Part shown: one piece after another, positions 18,375 to 27,926 of the stretch
Numbering within the stretch: the first letter of the stretch is position 1
Layout of the letters: each line of letters starts with the position of its first letter
Translations under genes and position numbers: made by a program
The notes under the pieces: generated by a model
Database searches by the model: none
Told to the model about the DNA's origin: nothing
Seen by the model: only the letters and a program-made list of their open reading frames with translations
NCBI GenBank assembly: GCA_963700305.1
Contig: CAVOXB010000026.1
Span: forward strand, 310,001 to 374,000
DNA from: Desulfomonile sp963700305
GTDB taxonomy: Bacteria > Desulfobacterota > Desulfomonilia > Desulfomonilales > Desulfomonilaceae
Direction of reading: 5' to 3'
Length of the DNA stretch: 64,000 nucleotides

Positions 18375-18731
18375 ATGAATACCCCACAGAAGCCTGCAGA
18401 GGAGAATCGAATAAAGTATCATAAGAAATCCGATGCCCCCAGTGCTGCCCTAAAACTCCAGAACAGTTCCGTGTGACCCAGCAAAGCGGCAACGAGAAAC
18501 CAGGAACGGGCGAGCATCTCAATAATAATGAGCCGGGCATGTATGTGGGTGTCGTGTCAGGCGGACCACTGTTCGTGTCGTCAGACAAGTTTGATTCGGG
18601 GTGCGGATGGCCCCAGGGATCGCGGTGGTTTGCGTTACTACATCAACTCTACTGGCCTCCCCTTCATCCATCGATATGACATTAAAGCATTGGGATATGG
18701 CGAATACCTTGATCAAGTGGAGGACAAGTAA
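18375..18731 (+). pseudogene. msrB: Peptide methionine-R-sulfoxide reductase MsrB, internal deletion and frameshifts
   Basis: Starts MNTPQKPAEENRIKYHKKSD; after a frameshift it continues TPEQFRVTQQSGNEKPGTGE, EPGMYVGVVSGGPLFVSSDK and FDSGCGWP. Normally some 40 residues with zinc ligands and part of the substrate site would follow; here the sequence jumps almost at once, in another frame, to the C-terminal block RGGLRYYINSTGLPFIHRYD and GEYLDQVEDK. So the middle of the gene is deleted and two frame changes remain. The stop codon overlaps the start of msrA (TAATG). MsrB reduces methionine-R-sulfoxide; this copy cannot be active. Confidence 0.85.
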
Positions 18732-19237
18732 TGGCACATGAACGAGCTGTTCTGGCGGGCGGCTGCTTTTGGGGCATGCAAGATCTGATTCGAAAGTTGC
18801 CGGGGATTCAGGCCACCCGGGTGGGTTACACCGGCGGAGATGTACCCAACGCCACCTACCACAACCACGGCACGCACGCCGAAGCAATAGAGATTCTGTT
18901 CGATCCGGACAGGATTTCTTATCGCCGCATTTTGGAATTCTTTTTCCAGATACACGACCCCACAAGCATCAACCGGCAAGGTAATGACCGGGGTCCGTCT
19001 TATCGCTCGGCAATCTTTTATTTTAGCGAGGAGCAGAAGCAAGTCGCGCTTGACACCATCGCCGATGTAAACGCCTCGGGCTTATGGCCGGGCAAGGTGG
19101 TAACGGAACTCGAACCTGTAGGCGATTTCTGGGAGGCAGAGCCCGAACATCAGGACTATCTTCAGCGCTTTCCCAAAGGCTACACCTGCCATTACCCCCG
19201 GCAGGACTGGATTCTACCACAGAGCGCACGTGAGTGA
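18731..19237 (+). CDS. msrA: Peptide methionine-S-sulfoxide reductase MsrA
   Basis: Intact, 168 residues, normal length for MsrA. The catalytic motif GGCFWGMQDLI is at residues 10-20 (active Cys 12), followed by GVGYTGG-like VGYTGGDVPNATYHNHGTHA, the region FFFQIHDPTSINRQGNDRGP and YRSAIFYFSEEQ. MsrA repairs oxidised methionine using thioredoxin. The start codon overlaps the stop of the broken msrB, and the upstream VEDK end with GTGGAGG supplies the ribosome binding site, so the two were translationally coupled. Confidence 0.95.
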   Translation: MAHERAVLAGGCFWGMQDLIRKLPGIQATRVGYTGGDVPNATYHNHGTHAEAIEILFDPDRISYRRILEFFFQIHDPTSINRQGNDRGPSYRSAIFYFSEEQKQVALDTIADVNASGLWPGKVVTELEPVGDFWEAEPEHQDYLQRFPKGYTCHYPRQDWILPQSARE

Positions 19238-19505
19238 GCGGTTTTTTGGCTCTTCTGCATCAACATGAGGTCGGTTGTGCCTTGGACAGGTCGTGTGGAC
19301 TCCATGCGGCGCTCCTTAAGCGTCAGGAGAGGCACACTTCTTCCCCTCGACGGTGCCGAGACCGTAAAAGTGGCAAGACTGCCGCATAATTCCGCTTAAG
19401 AGGGCCGCTGATTTCATGTCTTCCGTGAATTCGGGCAGCAAGAACAATATCAGGTACGAGGTCGTGGGCCGGAGGGAGACTGAAAGGAGTGGAAAGGAGC
19501 TTTTA

Positions 19506-20528
19506 ATGGAAATGCTGATGAAGGTAAAAGGGAAACGTTATTGGATATTGATCACATCCGCAGCCGTCCTTATTTCGGTGTTGCATTTCCATCTGTTTAC
19601 GAGGCATTTACCTCTTGTTGTTTTTGAGGAACTCTATTATATCCCGCTTTTCCTCGGAGCCTTCTGGTTCGGTTTTAGAGGCGCTCTTGCGGTGTATGTT
19701 CTTGTCTCTTTGTTGTATCTCCCCTTCTTCTTTGGTGATGGAACGAATTCGGTATTAAGCCTGGCAGATAAAGTGCTTCATCTAGTTTTTTCAGGAGTAT
19801 TTACCTTCACTACCGCTCTCTTTGTTGACCATGAAAGGAAAAGAAGACAAGAGGCGGAAAGAGAAAAATATCTCGCCGGGATCGGACAGGCTGCCACGAC
19901 CATCGTGCATGATCTGAAGAATCCTCTCATTGCAATCCTGGGACTTGGGCAGCGTATTCAGGAGGGAAAAGTAAACATCGATGCCGCTGCTCAGGTGATT
20001 ATGAATTCCGCGTGGAGCATGGAACGGATCGTCAATGATGTGCTCGATTTCGCCAGGCCGATTCGGTTGGAATTAAAGGAAGAAGACGTCCGGGCCATCG
20101 TCAGCCGCGTTTATGATTTGAGTGCGACAAAGGCTGAGGAGAAGGGTGTATTCTTGCCTCTTGAGCTTCCCGCGGAGTCGGTGCCCGTCGTCATGGACGG
20201 CGAGCAGATGCAGCGGGCGCTTATTAATCTTTTCAACAATGCCATCGAAGCCTCAGACCCCGGCCAGAAGGTCGTCCTCACCGTGACAGATGCGAAAAGT
20301 CATCTGAATATAAGGATCAAGGATCACGGCTCCGGCATGGACAAAGAAGCGCTCGAAAAGATCTTCACCCCGTTCTTCACCACGAAGAAAGGCGGGACCG
20401 GCCTCGGACTCCCCATAGTAAAGAAGATTATTGAGGCGCACAAGGGAACGATACGAGTGGAGAGCGAACAGGGAACGGGCACAGAGGTAAGAATAGAATT
20501 GCCGCATAAGGACGGTAGGCAAATATAA
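19506..20528 (+). CDS. Membrane sensor histidine kinase, 340 aa
   Basis: The ATG at 19506 has AAAGGAG six bases upstream; a longer frame begins at 19416 without such a site. Residues 10-110 hold three to four hydrophobic helices (ILITSAAVLISVLHF, YIPLFLGAFWFGFRGALAVY). The kinase core has the H box TTIVHDLKNPLIAI, N box INLFNNAIEAS, G1 DHGSGM, F box FTPFFTTKKGG and G2 GTGLGLPIVKK. It lacks PAS or HAMP domains. It senses an unknown signal in the membrane; no response regulator gene is adjacent. Intact. Confidence 0.9.
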   Translation: MEMLMKVKGKRYWILITSAAVLISVLHFHLFTRHLPLVVFEELYYIPLFLGAFWFGFRGALAVYVLVSLLYLPFFFGDGTNSVLSLADKVLHLVFSGVFTFTTALFVDHERKRRQEAEREKYLAGIGQAATTIVHDLKNPLIAILGLGQRIQEGKVNIDAAAQVIMNSAWSMERIVNDVLDFARPIRLELKEEDVRAIVSRVYDLSATKAEEKGVFLPLELPAESVPVVMDGEQMQRALINLFNNAIEASDPGQKVVLTVTDAKSHLNIRIKDHGSGMDKEALEKIFTPFFTTKKGGTGLGLPIVKKIIEAHKGTIRVESEQGTGTEVRIELPHKDGRQI

Positions 20529-21430
20529 GGAGAGGCGGGTGCGTCCTTATAGCCGTAAAGGGGGTGGCGGTCATGTCCGCCATCTGGTTCAAGGCAGGCA
20601 AGAGAAGCATGGTGGCCGGTTGTGAGCCCTCATCCCGACACGCGAGAACGGCCTGATTCCAGATTTTCGCGTTGAATTGCCATCGCGTTGTCAAACTCCT
20701 GCCAAGACGCCTGAACATCAGGAATCTCGCGATGCCATGCCAGGCGAGTCTCCACATAAGGTCTGAAGTCGGTACTGTAGACGCTCTCGATCTGGCCCTT
20801 TAAGCAAGTCCAGACTGAGATATGCAGTACTTATTGCTTTGGCCTCTTCGGAACTCGGATGTCTCCGGTGGTCAAACCTGGAAGCAGCTCCCGAAAAAGG
20901 GAACGCGGTAAGTAAACCGAGGAGGGCAGAGAACCGCTCCCTCCACAGTGCTCAATGAAACACGTACGCCTTCCGGTTCCCTGGAAATCCGAGGAATTCC
21001 CATCCGTCGCCCCACTTCCGAGAAGAGTAAGAGAAGAACAAATAGTCCCACACAGTATGAAATAAGATATATTGCTCATGAAGTGAAGCTTCTGAAAATC
21101 GAATAGATTTGTAAGACCTTGCGTCTATCCTTTACTGTTGTCCAAGTCCTCGATAGGTCTCGAACACCACTTCAACGACGTAGGCTACGAGACAGCAGAA
21201 AAGGACTGGCGCCAGAGCCCGCCCCCGAATAGGTAAACTCCCGCCGCAGTCACAGGGCCAGAGGCCGATGAGCATGGCTCTCATCGGTCGCTGGGCTCTA
21301 ATAACGTAACTTAATATCCTTCACGATTCTCGTGACCTCGAAGTGCAGGCGAAATGATGCTGACTCGATGCAACTGCGTCTTCAAGCGTGCGCCAGGTAA
21401 TCAACGGTCCTACCTCGATTCAAACAAATT
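20529..21430. other. 900-base stretch without a convincing gene
   Basis: Between the kinase (plus) and the UspA gene (minus). Several short frames exist on both strands; none has both a ribosome binding site and a recognisable domain. A minus-strand frame at 20831-21079 begins MSNISYFILCGTICSSLTLL, which looks like a signal peptide, but lacks a ribosome binding site. Around 20570-20760 the minus strand reads like coding debris (DVQASWQEFDNAMA) of unknown origin. Confidence 0.3.
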
Positions 21431-22378
21431 CTATTCAACCCTGACAGGACTAACGAATCCTTGGGGCTTCTCCGTGAGCATTGAGCACTTGAGCTCAAGA
21501 AGGACTTCCTCAGCGGTGCTACCGATAAGATATCCGGCGAAGCTCAGATTCGTTATGGTACCCATGACAACCAGGTTTACCCTGTGGCGAGATGCCAACT
21601 GAGGGATAAGGGTTCCGGGTTCTCCTCGGACAAAATGGATTCGGTGGTTCAGGTGATCGAACGAATAGCCCCCGAGGAATTCCTCGAACCGGTCTTTATG
21701 AGCCTTTTCGGTCGATCGAAGGTATTCGCGAACCACATCTCTCGGGATTCTCGTCCTGCCGCTTGTCAAGAGCGTCCCCCCGTAAGGTTGCCAGGCGTGA
21801 AGAAGATGCAATTCGCTGCCTTCCAACTTCGCCAATGAAAGTGCTATCTCCATTATCTTGGCGTTAACGGTGTTTGCCGATTCATCCCCCGGTCGGACAT
21901 CGATGGGAACCAGAATACGAGTGAACAGCAGACGACGCTTTGGTTGCACAACCAGGACCGGGCATGGGCATTTACGCATGAGGTGTAATGCCGTGCTTCC
22001 GAGTAACCTCTCTCTGATGCCGCCTCCTCCACTAGCCGTCTTAACAACAAGATCGCAGTTTCGTCGTATCACGGTCCGGATGATTTCAGCGAAAGGTTTT
22101 CCGAAGAGCACTTCAGCAGTCGCATCTACTCCACTTTCCCGCGCAGATGCGACCAAACGCTCCAGACGTCTTTTGGCCATGGATTCAGCTATCGCTCGAG
22201 CCTCCACATGTGCTGAGGACTGAAATATCCGCTGGATGACAGATGGTGATAAATCAACCACGTCGACTATGGTGAGTTTGGCCTTGAACGAGTGCGCCAA
22301 CTCGAGAACTTTCGCGAACGTTGGGGTCGATCCCTTTTCTCCACGCGAATAGAGAAGAATGTTTCGAAAAGCGCTCAT
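21431..22378 (-). CDS. Universal stress protein with two UspA domains
   Basis: The ATG at 22378 (MSAFRNILLYSRGEKGSTPT) follows a strong AGGAGGT site. Domain 1 spans residues 3-145 and ends with the nucleotide-binding pattern ASGGGGIRERLLGSTALHLM (Gly-2x-Gly-9x-Gly-Ser); domain 2 spans 150-315 and has VVMGTITNLSFAGYLIGSTA. Tandem UspA proteins bind ATP/AMP in the cytoplasm and protect cells under starvation or oxidative stress. Intact, 315 residues. Downstream of psiE on the same strand, fitting a stress cluster. Confidence 0.9.
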   Translation of the reverse strand: MSAFRNILLYSRGEKGSTPTFAKVLELAHSFKAKLTIVDVVDLSPSVIQRIFQSSAHVEARAIAESMAKRRLERLVASARESGVDATAEVLFGKPFAEIIRTVIRRNCDLVVKTASGGGGIRERLLGSTALHLMRKCPCPVLVVQPKRRLLFTRILVPIDVRPGDESANTVNAKIMEIALSLAKLEGSELHLLHAWQPYGGTLLTSGRTRIPRDVVREYLRSTEKAHKDRFEEFLGGYSFDHLNHRIHFVRGEPGTLIPQLASRHRVNLVVMGTITNLSFAGYLIGSTAEEVLLELKCSMLTEKPQGFVSPVRVE

Positions 22379-22457
22379 TTTTGTACCTCCTGTACATTCC
22401 CATCTCACACACACTTCAGAACTACAACAGCCATTCGTAAATTCTTTGATTTCTCGG

Positions 22458-22895
22458 TCATGGCTCTGTTTTAGGTGGTGCGGAATGGCTCTGACCAGCT
22501 TTCTTGATCAGGTAGTAGGCGATAGCGAGAGCCAGGATTACTCCTCCCACATCCAGGAATGTAAAACTTGAAAGCGTCTTGTAATCCAGGATGATCACCT
22601 TGCGTGAAACGGCGATAATGGCCACGGTAACCACTACTTCCAATCGAATAACTCTCTCAAAGTAGTAAGTTTGAATCGTCTCAAAAAGCTCCACTCCGAT
22701 AAGAACCAGCAAGAAAAGTCCGAATAGCTCCAGTAATTGTTCGATTTCAAGAATCAAAATTGGTGGGCCTATAATGTCTTTTATCAAAACCCAGCCCAAT
22801 TCCACTGTGGCAAGGAAGACCACGATCCCCATCATCACCATCAGCGACGCAATAACGATGTGCTCGAATTTCTTTATCAGGCTACCCGGAACCAT
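22458..22895 (-). CDS. PsiE-like membrane protein, 145 aa
   Basis: Four hydrophobic helices (IVIASLMVMMGIVVFLATVE, LLELFGLFLLVLIGVELFET, VVVTVAIIAVSRKVIIL, LDVGGVILALAIAYYLIK) in the arrangement of the phosphate-starvation-inducible PsiE family, with the family's conserved VELFETIQTYYFE segment. GGAGGCAAGA lies before the ATG. Inner membrane; biochemical function of the family is not known. 80 bases upstream of the UspA gene and probably co-transcribed with it. Confidence 0.8.
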   Translation of the reverse strand: MVPGSLIKKFEHIVIASLMVMMGIVVFLATVELGWVLIKDIIGPPILILEIEQLLELFGLFLLVLIGVELFETIQTYYFERVIRLEVVVTVAIIAVSRKVIILDYKTLSSFTFLDVGGVILALAIAYYLIKKAGQSHSAPPKTEP

Positions 22896-23329
22896 TTCTT
22901 GCCTCCATACCTCAAATTGCGACCAGAACTGTGTGTTTCCGCCATCCCTCGACTTGCCTGGACTTCAAGTTGTTCAAATTCTTCTGCCTTCCTGCCATGA
23001 TCAAGATGTCGCCTGTCCTTATTCGGAATTTTGCGGTGGACCTGCCATCTCGACCATTTTGGAACCCGCAAGAGGTGGGGGGATGGCTCCACCGACCTCC
23101 AAGAGCTGTGTGCAGAGTGTCCGACGGGACTCAGAGGACAAAACACCGCCGTAGTATCAACTAAAAACCCTTTTTTTATCGTGTCTCTGAACGTATCCCA
23201 CCCTCCGGCACTCCGTCAAAGGATTTTTCCGGAGTCCTTGTCGGCTGAACACAGTGAGGTCGAGGGCAAGTGTCTCATCAAACGACCGTTTTTTGAGACC
23301 ACATTTCCGGGCATCCTTATTGCATGTTT
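22896..23329. other. Stretch before the polymerase fragment, nothing certain
   Basis: An open frame on the plus strand runs through from 23031 into the polymerase fragment, but its first hundred codons (MRWTCHLDHFGTRKRWG) resemble nothing and lack a ribosome binding site. Confidence 0.3.
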
Positions 23330-23876
23330 CCCCTGTGATTTTGGTCTCGTTTTGCCGTGGATGGGCTCGAAAAGTTTGGCCCTAAAGATAGACAGATCGG
23401 AATCGGAGGCGAGAGAGCTACTCCGGCTTCACCGAGAAACTTACTCAGGCTTCTGGAAATGGTCAAACGCAGTCTGCGACTATGCCGTGCTGCGCAAAAA
23501 GCTTTGGACGGTCTTCGGATGGGAAATTCACATCAACGGGAATGATTTAAGGGAGAGTAGCATTAGAAACTTTCCCATGCAGGCCAATGGCGCGGAGATG
23601 TTGAGGTTAGCCTGCATTCTGGCCATCAAACTGGGAGTGAAAGTCATTGCTCCTGTCCATGATGCCATTTTGATTGAATTCCCGCTCGACCAGGCTGTCG
23701 ACCATATTGAAGCCGCCCAGAACGCAATGGCCCGAGCGTCACAAATTGTACTGAGCGGATTCGAGTTGAAGACGGATGTCCAGGAGTTCCTGTATCCCGC
23801 CCGATTTGTCGACGAACGCGGTCGAGCGATGTGGGATCTCGTATGGGAAATCATTGACGCGGGCGATAACTACTGA
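23330..23876 (+). pseudogene. Family A DNA polymerase (PolA-like), C-terminal fragment
   Basis: From about MGSKSLALKIDRSESEARE the frame matches the palm/fingers part of family A DNA polymerases: LLRLHRETYSGFWKWSNAV, LRKKLWTVFGWEIH, RNFPMQANGAEMLRLACI, the motif C block APVHDAILIEFPLD (catalytic His-Asp) and the end VLSGFELKTDVQEFLYPARF. Only about 170 of the usual 600 or more residues are present, and no start signal goes with it. The form without a recognisable 5'-nuclease resembles polymerases of phages and integrated elements. It marks an element that has decayed, along with the winged-helix gene behind it. Confidence 0.75.
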
Positions 23877-23949
23877 ACCACGGACTCCGTGGGCAGACCA
23901 CCCCTTCCATGATGTACCGGCTACCTCGGACACCATGGGCACCCCGTCC

Positions 23950-23966
23950 AGTACTATATATGTACT
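23950..23966. promoter_or_regulatory. Operator-like dyad before the winged-helix gene
   Basis: AGTAC-TATATAT-GTACT, followed directly by a second GTAC-containing copy (TGTACTGTACG). It lies about 20 bases before the gene for a probable DNA-binding protein within a very AT-rich stretch that would also suit a -10 region. Autoregulation is a plausible inference. Confidence 0.35.
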
Positions 23967-23986
23967 GTACGAAAATATAAAAATAT

Positions 23987-24382
23987 ATGAGTGGTAGCCG
24001 GATGTCGGATGATTTTGACATAGCCGAATTTCAAATTGGGAATCGCAGGTCCCCAAGAATTCACAAGGCTCCAAGGTTTCAAAAGACGAAAAGGCCTGAC
24101 CGAGCCCCCTTCAAACCTTTCATTAAGGCCACCCCACTCGAATGGGAAGCAGCGGCGGCAAGGCTGCCCGGCAAGAGTCTCCATGTAGCAAGAGCCCTCT
24201 GGTACATATCGGGTCTGTCAAAGACGAGCACCGGGATCAAGATGCAGTCAAAGGTGCTGGGTCTTTTGGGGGTATCCCACAAGGCTTACAATAGATGTCT
24301 GAGGCTCCTGCAAACGGCGGGTTTAGTTAGAGTGCAAAGATCCCCTGGCCAGACACCTGTTATTTCCATCTTAGAGGAATAG
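23987..24382 (+). CDS. Probable winged-helix DNA-binding protein of a mobile element, 131 aa
   Basis: The second half (residues 65-130) has the look of a winged helix-turn-helix domain: SLHVARALWYISGLSKTSTG, VLGLLGVSHKAYNRCLRLLQ as helix-turn-recognition helix, and TAGLVRVQRSPGQTPVISIL as wing. The first half is basic (RIHKAPRFQKTKRPDRAPFK). The ATG at 24002 is an alternative start. No clear ribosome binding site; AT-rich leader. It follows the polymerase fragment by 110 bases on the same strand, so both may come from one phage or plasmid-like element. Exact family not recognised. Confidence 0.65.
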   Translation: MSGSRMSDDFDIAEFQIGNRRSPRIHKAPRFQKTKRPDRAPFKPFIKATPLEWEAAAARLPGKSLHVARALWYISGLSKTSTGIKMQSKVLGLLGVSHKAYNRCLRLLQTAGLVRVQRSPGQTPVISILEE

Positions 24383-24488
24383 TGGTCATTGGTGGAGTCC
24401 GTGAAAGCAGCTCCTCGCAGCGCCATCGCTAAACGCGCGACTCATGAGAATTACTCAAATTTTATAAGAATTACGAAAGGATTCAAAA

Positions 24489-24881
24489 ATGAAAACCGAA
24501 ATTGATGGGAAGACTTTTATCATTTTCAACCGAGATACGGTGCATGGAGATTTTCATCACAAGGGCAAAGGGCGCTGGCACTGGGGGCTAGAAGATCCAG
24601 ACCGTAATCTCAGGGTCTCCAGGTGGGGATTTGAAACTGAAAGGAATGCCATGAATATGATGGATGCGTATAGTTGGGCTATTATGTATGATCACGGGCT
24701 GATAGAGCAGCTTGACAGCCTATTGACGCTATTGCCGGAAGATACCGCGGTTGATGCGAAAATTCGAGTCCTCTTTCAATGCCAGCCGCCGAATGAGGGT
24801 TTCCGCCAATCCTCATCTTATACCAGCGCAAATCGGGAATTTGTAGAGTCTACATCAAAGAACCTCGGCTTGTCCAAATGA
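24489..24881 (+). CDS. Hypothetical protein, 130 aa
   Basis: Starts MKTEIDGKTFIIFNRDTVHG with AAAGGA seven bases upstream. It contains HHKGKGRWHWGLEDPDRNL and WGFETERNAMNMMDAYSWAI, rich in His, Trp and Asp, and looks like a soluble single-domain protein. No family recognised. Its setting in an AT-richer stretch next to element remnants suggests horizontal origin. Confidence 0.6.
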   Translation: MKTEIDGKTFIIFNRDTVHGDFHHKGKGRWHWGLEDPDRNLRVSRWGFETERNAMNMMDAYSWAIMYDHGLIEQLDSLLTLLPEDTAVDAKIRVLFQCQPPNEGFRQSSSYTSANREFVESTSKNLGLSK

Positions 24882-25316
24882 TGCTCTTTGATCAAGGAGG
24901 ACCCGATTCTGAAGATGGTGCCCCGAGTTGCGTTTTTTTTGCCTGAAAGGGGTAGACGCCCCGGATGCCCGGTTAATAAAATATCATCAAAGGAGGTCCT
25001 GATAGAAACGGAATGTCATTGAGTACGCTGATTGTACAAAGTAGATTCTCAGTATTACCAGTAACCAAAGGCACCTAGACAATTACTAGCCAGTTTCACT
25101 TCTATACAAACTTCATTATCAACTAGTTATCTAGTAAACATCAGTTAATTTACATAGTTACACATTCAAGTATCATTAAGTATTGAGTTTAGCGTCTCTC
25201 AGCTCAGCCGAGCATGACGCTACATTTGGTTAATGCCGTAATATTAATTTTTTTGTTCAAGATAATCAACTGATATTAAAATAATGGCTGTAATGTATTA
25301 GAATGAGCCATAACAT
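24882..25316. other. AT-rich intergenic stretch
   Basis: Clearly more AT-rich than the rest of the window, notably 25010-25310, with repeated short words such as ACTAG/CTAGT and TAGTTA. No gene or RNA recognised. Composition suggests acquired DNA. Confidence 0.4.
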
Positions 25317-25748
25317 ATGCTTGATATTCACGCAAGAGGGGAAGCGATAAGAGCTGAAGGGCTCCAAGGGATCGCACTCCCCTTTCGCAGTCTGATTGTG
25401 GCTGCCAAAACTAAAGAATCCATGAGTTTCAAGGTCGGTACGCAAAAAGATCTCCCCAGCGTAATGGAAGATCTTTTCATAGCGTTACCCTCTACCTGGA
25501 TCATCCTTGGGTTGTTAGACTTATCCAACCCTGATGATCCTATTGTCGGTGATAGCGACGGCTTATTGGGGGTTTTGTGGAAGCAAGTTCACTCAAAGAA
25601 GTTCCTGGACGACCTGTGGCTGTTACTCCGGTCATTTTATGAGTACCAGGTGACCCGCCGCCCAGAATTTCCAGAACTTTGTAGGGATACCATCAATTAT
25701 CTTGCTTACATACAGATGTTGAGGAAACCCCCAGATGGACATTGCTGA
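25317..25748 (+). CDS. Hypothetical protein, 143 aa
   Basis: Starts MLDIHARGEAIRAEGLQGIA; no ribosome binding site (the ATG follows CCATAACAT directly, with an in-frame TAA just before), so the start is forced by the stop. The middle has ALPSTWIILGLLDLSNPDDP and VLWKQVHSKKFLDDLWLLLR, mainly helical with many Leu and Trp. No known domain. The AT-rich leader sets it apart from the neighbours. Confidence 0.5.
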   Translation: MLDIHARGEAIRAEGLQGIALPFRSLIVAAKTKESMSFKVGTQKDLPSVMEDLFIALPSTWIILGLLDLSNPDDPIVGDSDGLLGVLWKQVHSKKFLDDLWLLLRSFYEYQVTRRPEFPELCRDTINYLAYIQMLRKPPDGHC

Positions 25749-26173
25749 GTTCGGGAAGATCAAACACAGAAAGCTAGGCAGGAATTAGGCCTGATAACGG
25801 TCAGTCGAACGCTCGGCATCCGGCCGAGCGCTCATCCTCCGGTGCGTGGTGGGTGACCTCCACTCTCTGAGAATGATTGGGTGAAGACTATCGGTTCGAC
25901 TGCCGAACCTGTTCACTGTCGCTGTCCCGCGCTCCGGAACACTGGACTCGAATTCGGTCCGTTATGTCTCAGCACGCGCTCAGGTTAGCCCCAGTCTTAT
26001 AAGTTTGGCAATCTTTCATCAGAAGCCGATTTAACACGGACGCCTCGGTCAAATTTATTTAATGATGATCTACTGTTATTGGAATGGCAGTGGCAATTCA
26101 ATGAAGATTGGGATGCTTACAGATTTACTGACAACTCTTTGAGGGGGCGACCTTAATGATTCCAATAGGTTAG
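25749..26173. other. Intergenic stretch before tRNA-Ser
   Basis: No gene seen. A GC-rich part near 25800-25860 has a short dyad (CCGAGCGCTC / GCCGAGCG). It is the border between the foreign-looking patch and the housekeeping region, next to a tRNA gene, a usual integration site; I found no matching attachment repeat by eye. Confidence 0.3.
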
Positions 26174-26259
26174 TGGCGGAGGGAGAGGGATTCGAACCCC
26201 CGGACCTTTCGGTCAACGGTTTTCAAGACCGCCGCCTTAAACCGCTCGGCCATCCCTCC
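26174..26259 (-). tRNA. tRNA-Ser (anticodon TGA)
   Basis: 86-base class II tRNA with CCA encoded. On the minus strand it starts GGAGGGATGGCCGAGCGG, has anticodon loop CTTGAAA (anticodon TGA), a long variable arm typical of serine, the T loop GGTTCGAATCC and a 3' half CTCCCTCC that pairs with the 5' end. Confidence 0.95.
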
Positions 26260-26339
26260 AGCATGTCAAATGCTACCCAAGGAACCTTATCCTGTCAAGC
26301 CGCATGTGCGGAACTCCAAGCCTTCATGCCTGCACTTTA

Positions 26340-27312
26340 TCAACAAATATAATAGGTTAGCGCAACCTTGACCTGCAACTTGTGCGATTCGGTGTCCATT
26401 TGTAATGGCACACCTATCGGAAGGGTCAGATTTGGCAGGCGATGGCCGTGTGGAAATCTCGATATCATGGGCACGGGATGGTCCAGCGTGAGTTGTAGAA
26501 TCATCTCTTCTACTTGCTCCACCAAATCTGCTTGTTCCGGACTGATAAAATGCCCCAGCACCAAGCCTGTTATTTTTCCCAGAGCCCCGGACAACTTCAA
26601 TTGACTCAGCATGCGGTCTATTCTGTATAGTGGCTCGTTTACGTCCTCCAAAATTAGGATTTTGGCGTTGAAATCGGGCAAGTGCTTTGTTCCGAGGAGA
26701 GCGGTGATCAAAGAAAGACAACCTCCCATTAATTCTCCCGACGACTTCCCCGGCCGAAGTATTCTGATCGCCAATGCTTCCTCAGGCCAGAGATTTCGGT
26801 TCTCAATGGGATCCATCATTGCGTTGATGAGCCATTCCTCAGAAGTTGCGTCCAGACTTGCAGCCACCTGAACTGCGACCATAGGTCCGGCGAATGTGAC
26901 TAGATTGCATTTTCTCAAAAGAGACAATTGGAGCGCAGTCACATCGCTCATTCCAACGAGGATTTTAGGGTCCGCTAGGATCGCTTTATAATCTATAGAT
27001 TCCAAAAGCCGCATCATGCCATAGCCGCCTCTGGCAAACACGATGGCCCTAATTTCTGGATCTCTGAGCATCGAGTTCAAATCGCTGCTTCTCTGTTTGT
27101 CGTTCCCTGCCAGATAGTCGTTGCATTCCAGGAGATGCTGTCCAAGCACCATTTCGAAATCCCTTGTTCCTGAGAAATGTCAGGCCAGCCTCAACGAGAT
27201 CGGGATTCACCGGGCCCGATGCTGCTATCACCCCCACGCAATCGCCTTGCTTGAGGGGAGTTGGAATCAGTAGAGGTTTGATCTTTCCCGGCTTCATTGT
27301 CACGGTCACCAT
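26340..27312 (-). CDS. ldcA: LD-carboxypeptidase, peptidase S66 (frameshifted)
   Basis: N-terminal part: LLIPTPLKQGDCVGVIAASG, PDLVEAGLTFLRNKGF; after a one-base break near 27150 (GGATTTCGAAATGG) it continues EMVLGQHLLECNDYLAGNDK. S66 hallmarks follow: IVFARGGYGMMRLLESIDY, VGMSDVTALQLSLLRK (nucleophile Ser), LILEDVNEPLYRIDRML (Glu) and GLVLGHFISPE (His). The enzyme trims the terminal D-Ala from tetrapeptides during peptidoglycan recycling. Repaired length about 324 residues, normal. The start is uncertain since no good ribosome binding site precedes the ATG at 27312. Confidence 0.85.
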
Positions 27313-27517
27313 GTTCGCAATCGGAATCTTCGACTGCCGCTTTTATCATGTGGAATGCGCTTTGTAAATTGTTATGCCTGATGGTGAATGCTCTTGAACC
27401 CCCAGCATGATTGAATGAATGCCCAGTTGGCAATGGCAGCCCTCATACTCTGATGCACTCGGTTGCAATTGCCTATGCCTTAACCAGATGTTAGAATCTG
27501 AGTAACGGAGGCCCGCA

Positions 27518-27889
27518 ATGAGCACCATCCTTCATGTGGAAGATGAGAATTCGGTAAGGATTCTTTACAAGGAAGTCTTTGAGGAATTAGGTTACAGAAT
27601 GATTCAGGTCTCGAGCGGGGAGGATGCCCTGAAGCTGCTCAAGGGAAATAGGCCTGACCTGATCATCCTCGATTTGAAAATGCCCGGCATGGGCGGAAGG
27701 GCCTTTCTCGAAAAATTCCACAAGATGAAATTGAAGATACCGGTGGTCATAAGCACGGCGTACCGGTACTTGCAGAGAGATGCGTCCACTCTGAGGGCTG
27801 ACGCCTACGTGGTCAAATCCGGAGACATGACAGAATTGCTGGAAAAAGTGAATAGTCTTGTCAATGAATCTTCGCGGCACGGCAAATAG
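27518..27889 (+). CDS. Single-domain response regulator (CheY-like receiver)
   Basis: 123 residues, a receiver domain only: acidic pocket HVEDEN (residues 6-11), phosphorylation site LIILDLKMPG (Asp near 52), Thr in VVISTAYRY and the conserved Lys in AYVVKSG. ACGGAGG lies upstream of the ATG. With no output domain it would pass phosphate on or bind a partner protein. No histidine kinase gene is next to it. Intact. Confidence 0.95.
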   Translation: MSTILHVEDENSVRILYKEVFEELGYRMIQVSSGEDALKLLKGNRPDLIILDLKMPGMGGRAFLEKFHKMKLKIPVVISTAYRYLQRDASTLRADAYVVKSGDMTELLEKVNSLVNESSRHGK

Positions 27890-27926
27890 AGGTTTCCGAG
27901 ATTCCTTCCAGATCCTTCTTTTTTTG

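Noticed and set aside
20428..20830. Coding debris reminiscent of an outer membrane or transposase protein on the minus strand
   Set aside because: Only short unlinked stretches look coding, in several frames, and no family motif could be matched.
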